This document shows, one piece after another, positions 1 to 9,006 of a stretch of DNA of 64,000 nt (positions within the stretch are counted from its first letter, which is position 1; the number at the start of each line of letters is the position of its first letter). Made by a program: the position numbers and the translations under genes. The DNA is taken from NCBI GenBank assembly GCA_942493365.1, contig OW818697.1, positions 1,302,001 to 1,366,000 on the forward strand, written 5' to 3'. Origin of the DNA: UBA8949 sp942493365 (GTDB taxonomy: Bacteria; Bacillota; Clostridia; Saccharofermentanales; UBA5734). A model generated the notes under the pieces. The model saw only the letters and a program-made list of their open reading frames with translations. It made no database searches and had not been told where the DNA came from.

Positions 1-2069
1 ACGATGTGACCGACTTCGCCGGCGTTTTCTGCAAGGACGCGGATGCCGGCCTGATCAAGAAGCTGGCCCAGGCAGGCAAGCTGATCAGCAAAATGCCCTA
101 CGAACACAGTTACCCCTTCTGCTGGCGCTGCGACACGCCCCTGATCTATTACGCCAGAAACTCGTGGTTTGTCAAAATGACCGACGTTCGCGACAACCTC
201 ATGAAGAACAATCAGGCCGTCAATTGGATCCCCGAGACCATCCGCGACGGCCGCATGGGCAACTTCCTCGAGAACGTCATCGACTGGGGCATCTCCCGCG
301 AACGTTACTGGGGCACGCCGCTGCCGATCTGGGAATGCAAATGCGGCCATCGCCATCTGATCGGCTCGATCGCCGAGCTCAAGTCGATGTCCGACGACTG
401 CCCCGAAACGATCGAGCTGCACAAGCCGATGATCGATCAGGTCCACATCCGCTGCGAGCAATGCGGCGGCCGCATGACCCGCGTCAGCGAGGTCATCGAT
501 TGCTGGTTTGACTCGGGCTCGATGCCCTTTGCTCAATGGCACTACCCCTTTGAAAACAAGGAACAGTTCGAGAAAAATTTCCCGGCCGACTTCATCTCTG
601 AAGCGCTCGACCAGACCCGCGGCTGGTTTTACACGCTGCTGGCCATCGGCACCCTGCTCTTTGACCAGTCGCCCTTCAAGAATGTTATCGTGCTCGGTCT
701 GGTCCAGGACAAAGCAGGCCAGAAAATGTCCAAGCACAAGGGCAATGTCGTCGATCCCTGGCAGGTGCTGGACAAGCAGGGCGCCGACGCCGTCCGCTGG
801 TATTTCTACATCGGCAGCGCCCCCTGGCTGCCCTCGCGCTTCTCGGACGACGCGGTCAGCGAACATCAGCGCAAATTCATGGGCACCCTGTGGAACACCT
901 ACGCCTTCTACATCATGTACGCCCGCATCGACGGCTTCGACCCGACCGAACACACCCTCGACCGCGCGTCGCTGGGCGCGCTCGACCGCTGGATTCTCAG
1001 CCGCCTCAACACGCTGGTCCGTCAGGTTGACGAACAGTTGGAGCGCTACGACATCACCACCTCCGGCCGTGCCATCCAGACCTTCGTCGAGGAACTGTCC
1101 AACTGGTACGTCCGTCGCAGCCGTGAGCGTTTCTGGCAACCGGACATGAACCAGGACAAGATCAATGCCTATATGACCCTGTACACCGTGCTCGAGAGCC
1201 TGACCCGCCTGAGCGCACCCTATGTGCCCTTCATGGCCGACGCCATGTACAGAAATCTCGTGCTCAGCGTCCAACCCGACGCGCCCGAGAGCGTGCATCT
1301 GTGCGACTTCCCGGTCTGCGATACCGCGCTGGTCGACGCCCGCCTGGAAAAAATCATGGACGACGTCCTGCACATCGTCACCATGGGCCGCGCCGCCCGC
1401 AACACCGCCGTCATTAAGAACCGCCAACCGCTATCTCGTATGATGGTGGTCGCGCCCGAGCAGCTGCCCGACGACTACAACGCCCTGATCGCCGATGAAT
1501 TGAACGTCCGCAAACTCGAATACATCAGCGATGGCGCGGCTTTACTGGACTACCGCTTCAAGCCGCAGCTCAAAACGCTGGGTCGCCGTTTTGGCAAGGA
1601 CATCGGCCAGGTCGCGACGCTGCTGGCCGGGCTCCACGGCCAGCAGGCCATGGCGGCGCTCAAGGCTGACGGCAAACTGACCATCACGCTCAACGGCCAG
1701 GCCGAAGACCTGACCGAGGAAGATCTGCTGATCGAGAAGGTCCAGCCCGAAGGATTGGCCACCGAGGCCGACCGCGACTTCACCGTCGCCCTGGACACCG
1801 TCCTGACCCCCGAACTGATCGAGGAAGGCTTTGTCCGCGAGATTGTCAGCAAGGTGCAAACCATGCGCAAGGAAACCGGCTTTGACGTGCAGGACCGCAT
1901 CGTCCTGCGTCTGTCCGGAAACGACCGCATCGCCGCCATCGTTGAGCGCAACCGCGCCTTCATCGCCGCCGAAGTTCTGGCCGCCGATATCGCGGCCGGC
2001 AGCGGCCCCAACAGCCGCGACTGGGACCTGAACGGGGAGAAGTGCACGATTTCGGTGGAGAAAGTTTAA
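1..2069 (+). CDS. ileS: Isoleucyl-tRNA synthetase, C-terminal part (5' end outside window)
   Basis: Charges tRNA-Ile with isoleucine in the cytoplasm. The reading frame is open from base 3, so the gene starts upstream and the HIGH motif is not visible. What remains is about 688 residues: the end of the editing/catalytic region with ISRERYWGTPLPIW, a class I signature QKMSKHKGN (bases 721-747), the anticodon-binding helical domain, and a C-terminal region typical of the long eukaryote-like enzymes. The HSYPFCWRCDTPLIYYA segment and KMSKHKGN form point to the type 2 (IleS2) subfamily, known for low mupirocin sensitivity; subtype is my inference from motifs. It is followed directly by repeat element A. 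Confidence 0.95.
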   Translation, partial: DVTDFAGVFCKDADAGLIKKLAQAGKLISKMPYEHSYPFCWRCDTPLIYYARNSWFVKMTDVRDNLMKNNQAVNWIPETIRDGRMGNFLENVIDWGISRERYWGTPLPIWECKCGHRHLIGSIAELKSMSDDCPETIELHKPMIDQVHIRCEQCGGRMTRVSEVIDCWFDSGSMPFAQWHYPFENKEQFEKNFPADFISEALDQTRGWFYTLLAIGTLLFDQSPFKNVIVLGLVQDKAGQKMSKHKGNVVDPWQVLDKQGADAVRWYFYIGSAPWLPSRFSDDAVSEHQRKFMGTLWNTYAFYIMYARIDGFDPTEHTLDRASLGALDRWILSRLNTLVRQVDEQLERYDITTSGRAIQTFVEELSNWYVRRSRERFWQPDMNQDKINAYMTLYTVLESLTRLSAPYVPFMADAMYRNLVLSVQPDAPESVHLCDFPVCDTALVDARLEKIMDDVLHIVTMGRAARNTAVIKNRQPLSRMMVVAPEQLPDDYNALIADELNVRKLEYISDGAALLDYRFKPQLKTLGRRFGKDIGQVATLLAGLHGQQAMAALKADGKLTITLNGQAEDLTEEDLLIEKVQPEGLATEADRDFTVALDTVLTPELIEEGFVREIVSKVQTMRKETGFDVQDRIVLRLSGNDRIAAIVERNRAFIAAEVLAADIAAGSGPNSRDWDLNGEKCTISVEKV

Positions 2070-2070
2070 A

Positions 2071-2279
2071 CAGGTATCAGTGAACAGGTAACAGGTAACA
2101 GGTAAGAACGAAAATCGTAAAAACGAACAATTATGGAAGGAATGATTGAGTATCTTTACCAATCGGCTTCGCCTTCAACAATCTGCGTCAGAGCAAATAT
2201 TTTTTTTCAAGTATTCCTTCCTCAATTGTTACCTGTTACCTGTTCGTTGTTCGTTGTTCGTTGTTCGTTGTTCGTTCGT
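2071..2279. repeat. Palindromic intergenic repeat, copy A
   Basis: Left arm 2071-2112 repeats ACAGGTA and ends in AGAACGAA. Right arm 2226-2278 is its reverse-complement type, TTACCTG units followed by TTGTTCG units. Inside the arms, 2126-2143 (AACAATTATGGAAGGAAT) pairs with 2213-2230 (16 of 18 positions). The roughly 70-base core holds no convincing gene. Similar architecture occurs at 52484-52680 and 63100-63608. The element begins one base after the ileS stop codon. Confidence 0.7.
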
Positions 2280-2284
2280 CAGTA

Positions 2285-2293
2285 TGCTATAAT
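2285..2293 (+). promoter_or_regulatory. Extended -10 promoter upstream of the M50 protease
   Basis: TGCTATAAT at 2285-2293 is a TGN-extended -10 box, 58 bases before the next start codon. No strong -35 is present at 17 bases; TTGTT-type sequence from the neighbouring repeat arm lies where a -35 would be. Confidence 0.55.
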
Positions 2294-2351
2294 TGTTCGG
2301 TGTATAATGCCATCAAAATGAACCGCTGCGGCGGCCGACAGGAGAACTGAC

Positions 2352-3143
2352 ATGCCGACTTTTGCTCTTAATGGATTACTGGGTGGACTGACCAATGGGT
2401 TCGCCAGTTTTGACATCCTACATTTTTTGCTTTTAATCCTCGTGCTATGCATTTCGCTTTCCATTCATGAAGTGTCGCATGGCTGGATCGCATATAAACT
2501 GGGAGATGACACTGCCTATTTGGCAGGACGGCTGACACTGAATCCGCTTGCTCATCTTGACTTGGTCGGCTCAATTTGTTTTATCATCGGCGGCATCGGC
2601 TGGGCTAAACCGGTTCCAATTAACCCGGCTCGATTTGATCGCAAGTATACAATGAAAAGGGGTATTGTACTAAGCAGTTTGGCTGGTCCCGGCTCCAATC
2701 TAATCATGGCGATTGTATCCAGTATCATATATTTCATTGTGCTTACAATTTTTTCTTTAACAAAAGTAGCTACAATAGAGATTATTGCGGAATATGGAAA
2801 GCAATATCTAATCCCAGATTCAACGAGTTTTATGGCTAATTTATTGCTCAAGTTTTTATTGATGCTGATATCCTCAAATTTCATTCTGGCAATCTTCAAT
2901 TTACTGCCTGTACCACCGCTGGATGGATTTAAAATTTTTGGAGCTCTGCTTCCCAACAATATATATTTCAAAATAATGAACTACGAGCGCTACATCGGTA
3001 TGATTTTTTTGTTTTTAGTACTATTTGGCGGCGGCGTTTTATCATCGATCTTAGCTGTCGTCAGTATTCCATTTAACTTTGCTATTTTCGAGCCTTTGCA
3101 GGCCTTATTCATATGGCTGTGGGGCAATATTGGAATCATATAA
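2352..3143 (+). CDS. Site-2 protease family (peptidase M50) membrane metalloprotease
   Basis: A 263-residue multi-pass membrane protein with the zinc-protease motif HEVSH near residue 39, a second-ligand motif NLLPVPPLDG near residue 184, and several hydrophobic segments. This places it in the short YwhC-type branch of M50, without a PDZ domain; substrates are unknown. The start is supported by GGAGAA upstream of ATG 2352. The gene is distinctly AT-rich compared with ileS before and trpS after it, and uses ATA, TTA and AAT-rich codons. It could be a recent acquisition or just a weakly expressed gene. A separate RseP-type M50 protease is at 33731. Confidence 0.88.
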   Translation: MPTFALNGLLGGLTNGFASFDILHFLLLILVLCISLSIHEVSHGWIAYKLGDDTAYLAGRLTLNPLAHLDLVGSICFIIGGIGWAKPVPINPARFDRKYTMKRGIVLSSLAGPGSNLIMAIVSSIIYFIVLTIFSLTKVATIEIIAEYGKQYLIPDSTSFMANLLLKFLLMLISSNFILAIFNLLPVPPLDGFKIFGALLPNNIYFKIMNYERYIGMIFLFLVLFGGGVLSSILAVVSIPFNFAIFEPLQALFIWLWGNIGII

Positions 3144-3183
3144 ACACAAAAACACTGCCAGCTTGGCAGAATGGGGGATAACC

Positions 3184-4170
3184 ATGACCAAAAAAATCGT
3201 GCTCAGCGGCGCGCGCCCGACCGGCGACATACATCTTGGCAACTACTTCGGTGCGCTGCACAATTGGGTGCAGTTGCAGGATCAGTATGACTGTCATTTT
3301 TTCATTGCCGACTGGCATGCTCTGACCACCGGCTACACCGACACCGAGCAGCTGCAGGATTATTGCGTCAGCCTAATGGCTGATTTTCTCGCCTGCGGTC
3401 TGGCCCCCGACAAGGCCATCCTCTTCCAGCAGTCCAAGGTCATGGAGCACGCCGAGCTGTTTCTGCTGCTGGGCATGACCACGCCGCTGTCCTGGCTGGA
3501 GCGCTGCCCGACCTACAAGGACCAGCTGGCGCAGCTCAAGGACAAGGACATCAACACGCTTGGCTTTCTCGGTTACCCCTGCCTGCAGGCCGCCGACATC
3601 CTGATTTACAAGGCGGATTTCGTGCCGGTCGGCGAGGACCAGCTGCCACATCTGGAGCTGACCCGCGAGATCGCGCGCCGTTTCAACCACCTTTACACCA
3701 GCGTCTTCCCCGAGCCGCAGCCGCTGCTGACCGCCGCCAAGGTGCTGCCCGGCACCGACGGCCGCAAAATGTCCAAGAGCTACGGCAACACCATTTCTTT
3801 CGCCGACACGCCCGATGCTGTACGTCAGAAGGTTATGAGCATGATTACCGACCCCGCTCGCATTCGCAAGGATGATCCCGGTCACCCCGAGGTCTGTTCG
3901 GTGTTTGCCTTCCACAAAGTGTTCAGTCCTGACGAAGTGCTGGAAATCGAGACCAGCTGCCGCCGGGGCGAAATCGGCTGTGTGCAGTGCAAAAAGCGTC
4001 TGGTCGAAAAGCTGCTGGCCTTCCATCAGCCGATTTACGACAAACGCACCGAGCTGCTGCTGCGCCCGGATGACCTGCTCGACGTAATCGAGGCCGGTTC
4101 GGCCAAAGCCCGTGTGCAGGCCGCCAAAACGCTGGCCGAAGCCCGTCGCGCGATGAAGGTCGCTCGCTGA
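3184..4170 (+). CDS. trpS: Tryptophanyl-tRNA synthetase
   Basis: Class I aminoacyl-tRNA synthetase that attaches tryptophan to tRNA-Trp. The 328-residue length matches bacterial TrpRS. SGARPTGDIHLGNYFGAL carries the HIGH-type motif (HLGN) near residue 17, and GRKMSKSYGN is the KMSKS loop. ATG 3184 is chosen because the protein begins at the expected TKKIVLSG and is preceded by GGGGGAT. It lies 40 bases after the M50 gene and 5 bases before scpA, so it may be cotranscribed with scpAB-lipBA. Confidence 0.96.
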   Translation: MTKKIVLSGARPTGDIHLGNYFGALHNWVQLQDQYDCHFFIADWHALTTGYTDTEQLQDYCVSLMADFLACGLAPDKAILFQQSKVMEHAELFLLLGMTTPLSWLERCPTYKDQLAQLKDKDINTLGFLGYPCLQAADILIYKADFVPVGEDQLPHLELTREIARRFNHLYTSVFPEPQPLLTAAKVLPGTDGRKMSKSYGNTISFADTPDAVRQKVMSMITDPARIRKDDPGHPEVCSVFAFHKVFSPDEVLEIETSCRRGEIGCVQCKKRLVEKLLAFHQPIYDKRTELLLRPDDLLDVIEAGSAKARVQAAKTLAEARRAMKVAR

Positions 4171-4175
4171 GCCGT

Positions 4176-5006
4176 ATGAGTTTTGATATTGAAAAATCGC
4201 TCGAGCTGAAGGTCAGCCAATTCGAAGGTCCGCTGGACCTGCTTTGCCATCTGATCGAGAAGAACCGCATCGACATCTACGACATCCCGATCGTCCAGAT
4301 CACCGATCAGTATCTGGCCTATCTCGACACGTTCAAAAAAATGGACATGGAAATCGCCAGTGATTTTCTGGTCATGGCGGCGACGCTCCTGCACATCAAG
4401 TCACGCATGCTGCTGCCGCAAAAAGAGACCATCGGCCGCGAAGACGGGGAGGACCCGCGCGAAGAACTGGTCCTGCGCCTGATCGAATACCGCCGCTGCA
4501 AGACCCTGGCCGGCGACCTCAAGTCGCGCCACGACACCTTCACGACCTGCTCCTTTCGCCTGCCGGAGACGCCGGTCCGCCTGGGCATTGCCATCGAAGA
4601 ACGCGCCGACGGCCTGGTTTGGGACGTTTTCTGGAAAGCCTGCCAGCAGGTCGCCCGCAACAACCAACTGCGCTTCAGCGATGTCAGCAGCCGCATCACG
4701 CACATCTTGAAACGCGAAAAGATCTCGATCAAAGACAAAATGCGCTTCATCTGGCGCACCCTGATCAGTAAAAGCCGGGTCTTTTTCAACGAATTGTTCC
4801 CGCCGGTTTCGTCCTCGTCAGCTGAGCGGGTGACCGGCTTTCTGGCCCTCTTGGAACTGATGCGGCTGGACAAGGTGCGGGCGCATCAGGATCGGCCCTT
4901 CGACGTCATCCTGCTGGAAAGCAACCCGCATCAACCGATCGACGACGATGATGAGCTCAATCGTTTTTTGACAGAATCTCCTATGGAGGAAAAGGCCTAT
5001 GACTGA
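4176..5006 (+). CDS. scpA: Segregation and condensation protein A
   Basis: Kleisin subunit that bridges the SMC dimer in the bacterial condensin complex for chromosome segregation. The 276-residue protein opens with the family signature QFEGPLDLLCHLIEKNRIDI, has the helical N-terminal SMC-neck region, a charged middle, and a C-terminal winged-helix-like part containing TGFLALLELMRLDKVRA. It starts 5 bases after trpS and overlaps scpB by 8 bases, a usual pairing. The ribosome-binding site is weak, suggesting coupling to trpS. Confidence 0.95.
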   Translation: MSFDIEKSLELKVSQFEGPLDLLCHLIEKNRIDIYDIPIVQITDQYLAYLDTFKKMDMEIASDFLVMAATLLHIKSRMLLPQKETIGREDGEDPREELVLRLIEYRRCKTLAGDLKSRHDTFTTCSFRLPETPVRLGIAIEERADGLVWDVFWKACQQVARNNQLRFSDVSSRITHILKREKISIKDKMRFIWRTLISKSRVFFNELFPPVSSSSAERVTGFLALLELMRLDKVRAHQDRPFDVILLESNPHQPIDDDDELNRFLTESPMEEKAYD

Positions 5007-5832
5007 TAACAGCGACACGCTCCTGCACGAAGATCTGCAGGATTTTCTGACCGCCACGACGCCTGATTACCAGATCCGTCCCGAAAACGCGCCAGCCGCG
5101 CTGGAGGCCCTGCTTTTCGCCGCCGGCGATCCGCTGCCGATCGAAAAAATTCGTCAGATCACCGGCCTTGAGCGCTCGGTGCTCGAAGGCATCCTCAGCA
5201 ACATGGCCGAACGTTTTCAGCGCGACACCCACCGCGGCACCATGCTGCGCGCGGTCGAGGGCAGCTGGCTGCTGTGCACCAAGCCGGAACAGGCGCAAAC
5301 CCTGGAGCGCCTCTTTCAGCCCCGTATGCGGCCGCCCCTGTCGCAGGCCGCCTACGAGACGCTGGCCATCATCGCCTACAATCAGCCCGTCACCCGCGCC
5401 CAGGTCGAATCGGTACGCGGCGTCAACAGCGACAGCATCATCAGCCGTCTGCTCGAGCGCAACCTGATCAATGAAGCCGGCACGCTGGAGGCGCCCGGCC
5501 GCCCGGTGCTGTTCGCCACAACCGAACAATTCCTGCTCGATTTCGGTCTGCGCTCGGTTAAGGACCTGCCGCCGATGGAGATGCTGATGTACGGCACCTT
5601 GCGCGATTTTGAAGAAACCCTGGAAGCAGCCGCCGGCCATCCGCGTGACAGTCAGATGACCATCGAGCAATTGGTGCACACCCTGCTGCCGATGCCGGCG
5701 GAAAAACCAGCTGTGCCTGCCGACGAGGCCACCAGACCGGCCGGCGCATCATTGCCCGACGCCGAAGTCCTCGAACTGTCTGGCGCCTTGTTCGGTGACG
5801 CACCGGTCGACTCCTCTGAAGACCGTGATTAA
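4999..5832 (+). CDS. scpB: Segregation and condensation protein B
   Basis: Partner of ScpA in the SMC-ScpAB condensin. Two winged-helix domains are visible: the first around ALEALLFAAGDPLPIEKIRQ, the second around QAAYETLAIIAYNQPVTRAQ followed by VNSDSIISRLLERNLI. At 277 residues it is longer than the usual 180-200, with about 30 extra residues at the N-terminus and a Pro/Ala-rich tail of about 65 residues after DFEETLEAA. ATG 4999 lies inside the end of scpA behind GGAGGA. Confidence 0.94.
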   Translation: MTDNSDTLLHEDLQDFLTATTPDYQIRPENAPAALEALLFAAGDPLPIEKIRQITGLERSVLEGILSNMAERFQRDTHRGTMLRAVEGSWLLCTKPEQAQTLERLFQPRMRPPLSQAAYETLAIIAYNQPVTRAQVESVRGVNSDSIISRLLERNLINEAGTLEAPGRPVLFATTEQFLLDFGLRSVKDLPPMEMLMYGTLRDFEETLEAAAGHPRDSQMTIEQLVHTLLPMPAEKPAVPADEATRPAGASLPDAEVLELSGALFGDAPVDSSEDRD

Positions 5833-6517
5833 TCTTTGCTACCTGGGCCGCATGCCCTATGCCGATGCCCTGGCCATCCAGTACCAACTGCTGGAACGCC
5901 GTCAGCTCGACCTGATCGACGACACCCTGCTGCTGGTCGAACACCCCTCGGTGCTGACCCTCGGCACCCGCGGCGACTACAGCAATCTTTATTTGCCGGA
6001 ACAAGTGCTGGCTGAGTTGGGCGTCTCGATCTACGAAGTCAACCGCGGCGGTGACATCACCTACCACGGCCCCGGCCAACTGGTCGGTTATCCAATTATG
6101 AAAATCGAACGTTACCCCGGCAGCATCCGCGGCTTCATCACCAGCCTGGTCGACGGCTTGATCAAAATGCTGGCTGATCTTTACGGCATCGCCGCCACGC
6201 CGGGTCAGGACAAATACACCGGCGTCTGGGTCGGCGAGCAAAAAATCGCCGCCATTGGCCTGGAAATCAAAAAATGGGTGACCCTGCACGGCTTCGCCCT
6301 CAACCTCAACACCAACCTCAGCCATTTCGACTGGATCAACCCCTGCGGCTTGTCCAAGGGCGTGACTTCGGTCGCCGCCATTCTCGGCCGCGAGGTCGAT
6401 TTTCAGGCGGCCCGTGAGGCGGCCGGCCTTTTTCTGGCCACAGCTTTCGGGCGGACGCCGGTCAACCGCCTGCTGGCCGATCTCTTAACCATCAATCAGG
6501 AGACGCCACATGACTGA
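5825..6517 (+). CDS. lipB: Octanoyl-[acyl carrier protein]:protein octanoyltransferase
   Basis: Transfers octanoate from acyl carrier protein to lipoyl domains, the first step of lipoate synthesis. Conserved blocks: VEHPSVLTLGTRG, the signature NRGGDITYHGPGQLVGYP, the catalytic lysine in GEQKIAAIG, and the catalytic cysteine in WINPCGL. I place the start at GTG 5825, which gives a typical 230-residue enzyme beginning VINLCYLGRMPYADAL and overlaps the scpB stop; GTG 5795 is an in-frame alternative. It overlaps lipA by 8 bases, fitting sequential action. Confidence 0.94.
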   Translation: MINLCYLGRMPYADALAIQYQLLERRQLDLIDDTLLLVEHPSVLTLGTRGDYSNLYLPEQVLAELGVSIYEVNRGGDITYHGPGQLVGYPIMKIERYPGSIRGFITSLVDGLIKMLADLYGIAATPGQDKYTGVWVGEQKIAAIGLEIKKWVTLHGFALNLNTNLSHFDWINPCGLSKGVTSVAAILGREVDFQAAREAAGLFLATAFGRTPVNRLLADLLTINQETPHD

Positions 6518-7430
6518 CCGCGATTTGCCGCAAGACCGCCCATTCTTTGTCGCCAAACCCGACTGGCTCAAAGCCGCCGCCAACAGCGGCGAGACCAACG
6601 AAGCGGTCATGGCGCTGATGCGCCAGCTCAATCTGCACACCGTCTGCGAAGAGGCTCATTGCCCCAACGCCGGCGAATGCTTCGGCCGCCGTACCGCGAC
6701 CTTTCTCATCCTTGGCAACCAATGCACGCGCCGCTGCACCTTCTGCGCGGTCAGCAAACTCAACCCGCAGCCGCTCGACCCGCATGAGCCGCAGCAGCTG
6801 GCTGCCGCCGTGCGCCAGTTGGGTCTGCGCTATGTCGTGATCACCTCGGTCACCCGCGACGACCTGTCCGACGGTGGCGCGGCGCAGTTTGTCCGCTGCA
6901 TCGAAGCCGTTCGCGCCGGCCAGCCCGACGCGCCGGCCATCGAGGTGCTGATCCCCGACCTGCAGGGCAACTGGGCGGCGCTGGCTGACATCGTGGCCGC
7001 CAGGCCGCAGATCATTAATCACAACATCGAAACCGTTCCGCTGCTCTACCCGGACGTACGGCCGGAAGCCGATTACAACCGTTCGCTCAACCTGCTGGCC
7101 GAGGTCAAGCGGCAAAATCCCGACCAGCTGACCAAATCCGGCATCATGGTCGGGCTGGGGGAGACGCCGGCACAAGTCCTGGCTGTCCTGCGCGATTTAC
7201 GCGCCGCAGGCTGCGACCTTCTGACCATCGGCCAATACCTTGCGCCCTCCCGCCTGCATCACCCGGTCGTCGAATACGTGCACCCCGATCAGTTTGCCGT
7301 TTACCGTCAGCAAGCCGAGGGCATGGGCTTTCGCTATGTTGCGGCGGGGCCGTTTGTGCGCAGTTCCTATCAGGCCGATCTGGCTTTTGGGTCAACGGAA
7401 GTAAACGCAGATAAATTCGAGGTATTTTGA
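6510..7430 (+). CDS. lipA: Lipoyl synthase
   Basis: Radical-SAM enzyme that inserts two sulfurs into protein-bound octanoyl groups. The auxiliary cluster motif is CEEAHCPNAGEC and the radical-SAM cluster motif is CTRRCTFC. Further family blocks are VITSVTRDDLSDGGA and the C-terminal serine region PFVRSSYQA. At 306 residues it is of normal length. With LipB it gives de novo lipoylation; no lipoylated dehydrogenase or glycine-cleavage gene is in the window. Confidence 0.96.
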   Translation: MTDRDLPQDRPFFVAKPDWLKAAANSGETNEAVMALMRQLNLHTVCEEAHCPNAGECFGRRTATFLILGNQCTRRCTFCAVSKLNPQPLDPHEPQQLAAAVRQLGLRYVVITSVTRDDLSDGGAAQFVRCIEAVRAGQPDAPAIEVLIPDLQGNWAALADIVAARPQIINHNIETVPLLYPDVRPEADYNRSLNLLAEVKRQNPDQLTKSGIMVGLGETPAQVLAVLRDLRAAGCDLLTIGQYLAPSRLHHPVVEYVHPDQFAVYRQQAEGMGFRYVAAGPFVRSSYQADLAFGSTEVNADKFEVF

Positions 7431-7442
7431 GAGGTATTATGA

Positions 7443-7471
7443 TTGAACTCTTGCCAGCTTTAACTTATAAT
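7443..7471 (+). promoter_or_regulatory. Promoter of the carboxyltransferase operon
   Basis: TTGAAC at 7443-7448 and TATAAT at 7466-7471 are separated by 17 bases, a close match to the housekeeping consensus, about 50 bases before the carboxyltransferase start. Confidence 0.7.
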
Positions 7472-7520
7472 TTTATTCGGCGAACTACGCAAGGTTTTCG
7501 GTTTTAATGAGGTGGATGTC

Positions 7521-8987
7521 ATGGGATCGCAGGAAAAAATGTCTGAATATAAAAAGAAAAACGCCGAACGGACGGTCGCCAGATCGTCTGGCGATGTCTG
7601 CCGTGACCGCATCAGCCTGCTGCTCGATGCCGACAGCTTTGTCGAGCTCGATTCGCGGGTTGAAGCCCGCGGCTTGAAATTCGGCTTCAGCCGCCCGGCC
7701 GTTGCCGGCGACGGCGTCGTGACCGGCTACGGCACGATTGACAACCGCCTTGTCTACATCGCAGCCCAGGATCCGGCCGTTTTTGGCGGATCGATCGGCC
7801 AAATGCACGCCGGCAAAATCTGCAAAGCCCTGGATCTCGCCGTCGCGGCGCGCGTACCATTTATTGGTCTGTATGACTGCGGCGGCGCTCGCATCGAGGA
7901 AGGCATCGTCGGCCTCGAAGGTCTGGCCGGCGTCCTCGCCAGCCTGGACGCCACGTCCGGCGAAATACCCCTGATCGCCGCCATCTGCGGCCCGGTCGCC
8001 GGCGGCGCGGCTTTTGCCGCTGCGGCCAGTGACTTCGTTCTGATGCACGAAAAGGGTTCAGGCCTCTTTATGAACGGTCCAATGGTGGTTGCCGCGAAAG
8101 CCGGCCAATCGCTTGATGCCAGCGCCATCGGCGGGGCGAAGGTTCATGCGGTTCAGACCGGACTGGCTTCGCTGACCGCGCCTGATGAAATGGGCATGTT
8201 TGCCCAGTTGAAAAACCTTATGCACATTTTGCCCGACAGCTCCGATGGCTACAGCAATCCCGTGGTGCCGACCGATGACCCCAATCGCTCGGCCGCGCGG
8301 CTGGACGAGATTGCGGCCAACCTGGATACCGGTTACAGCATGCGTGAGATCATTACGGAAATTGTCGATACTGGCAGTTTCCTGGAGCTGTCGGCCGCCT
8401 TCGCGCCCGGCCTGCTGACCGGCCTGGCCCGCCTCGACGGCCAGGTGGTGGGCATCCTTGCCAACGCCGCGCCGCGCATGGACGCCGCCCAGACCGATAA
8501 GGGCATCCGTCTGCTGGCGCTGTGTGACCGTTTCGCGCTGCCGCTGATTACCCTGACCGATGCCGAGGGCTACGTCATCAGCCTGGAAGCCGAAAAAAGC
8601 GGCCTGATCCAGGCCGGCGCCAGCCTGATGCAGGCGGTTCTGCGCCTGGCCGTTCCGCGTATCGGCGTCATCGTCGGCAAGGCGATCGGCACGGCCTACC
8701 TGACCCTCAACAGCAAGAGCTGCGGTACAGATATCGTTTACGCCTGGCCAACGGCCGAAATCGCCGTGGTCATGCCGGACACCGCCGCCCACATCATTTA
8801 CCGCCAAGAAATTGCCGCCGCCGCCGATCCGGCCAACGCGCGCAACGAATTTGTCCAGCGCTACGCCGACGAAATCGCCAGTCCCTATGTCGCGGCATCG
8901 CTGGGCCACGTTGATGAAGTTATACAGCCGTCAGCAACCCGGCCGCGCGTGATCAGCGCCTTGAATATGCTGACAATCGCTTATTGA
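7521..8987 (+). CDS. Acyl-CoA carboxyltransferase subunit (transcarboxylase 12S / methylmalonyl-CoA decarboxylase alpha type)
   Basis: A 488-residue tandem-crotonase-fold carboxyltransferase that moves CO2 between carboxybiotin and an acyl-CoA. Visible blocks: GDGVVTGYGTIDNR, DPAVFGGSIGQMHAGKI, DCGGARIEEGI, GPVAGGAAFAAAASDFVLM and a second half with GKAIGTAYLTLNSK. ATG 7521 has GAGGTGG just upstream (GTG 7512 is a poorer alternative). The sequence is rather divergent for the family, so the acyl-CoA substrate cannot be read directly. With the biotin carrier and the OadA-like subunit behind it, the set matches the 12S subunit of methylmalonyl-CoA:pyruvate transcarboxylase better than a carboxylase, since no biotin carboxylase is present. 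Confidence 0.85.
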   Translation: MGSQEKMSEYKKKNAERTVARSSGDVCRDRISLLLDADSFVELDSRVEARGLKFGFSRPAVAGDGVVTGYGTIDNRLVYIAAQDPAVFGGSIGQMHAGKICKALDLAVAARVPFIGLYDCGGARIEEGIVGLEGLAGVLASLDATSGEIPLIAAICGPVAGGAAFAAAASDFVLMHEKGSGLFMNGPMVVAAKAGQSLDASAIGGAKVHAVQTGLASLTAPDEMGMFAQLKNLMHILPDSSDGYSNPVVPTDDPNRSAARLDEIAANLDTGYSMREIITEIVDTGSFLELSAAFAPGLLTGLARLDGQVVGILANAAPRMDAAQTDKGIRLLALCDRFALPLITLTDAEGYVISLEAEKSGLIQAGASLMQAVLRLAVPRIGVIVGKAIGTAYLTLNSKSCGTDIVYAWPTAEIAVVMPDTAAHIIYRQEIAAAADPANARNEFVQRYADEIASPYVAASLGHVDEVIQPSATRPRVISALNMLTIAY

Positions 8988-9006
8988 ATCTGAGGAGGAT
9001 ATTGGG

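Noticed and set aside
1542..2162. Long open frames antisense to ileS and similar frames opposite most GC-rich genes
   Set aside because: They lie opposite well-identified genes, have no ribosome-binding sites or family motifs, and are expected shadows in GC-rich codon-biased DNA.
2133..2321. 62-residue ORF in the ileS-M50 gap
   Set aside because: It lies on repeat A and encodes low-complexity Cys/Val/Arg from TTGTTCG units.
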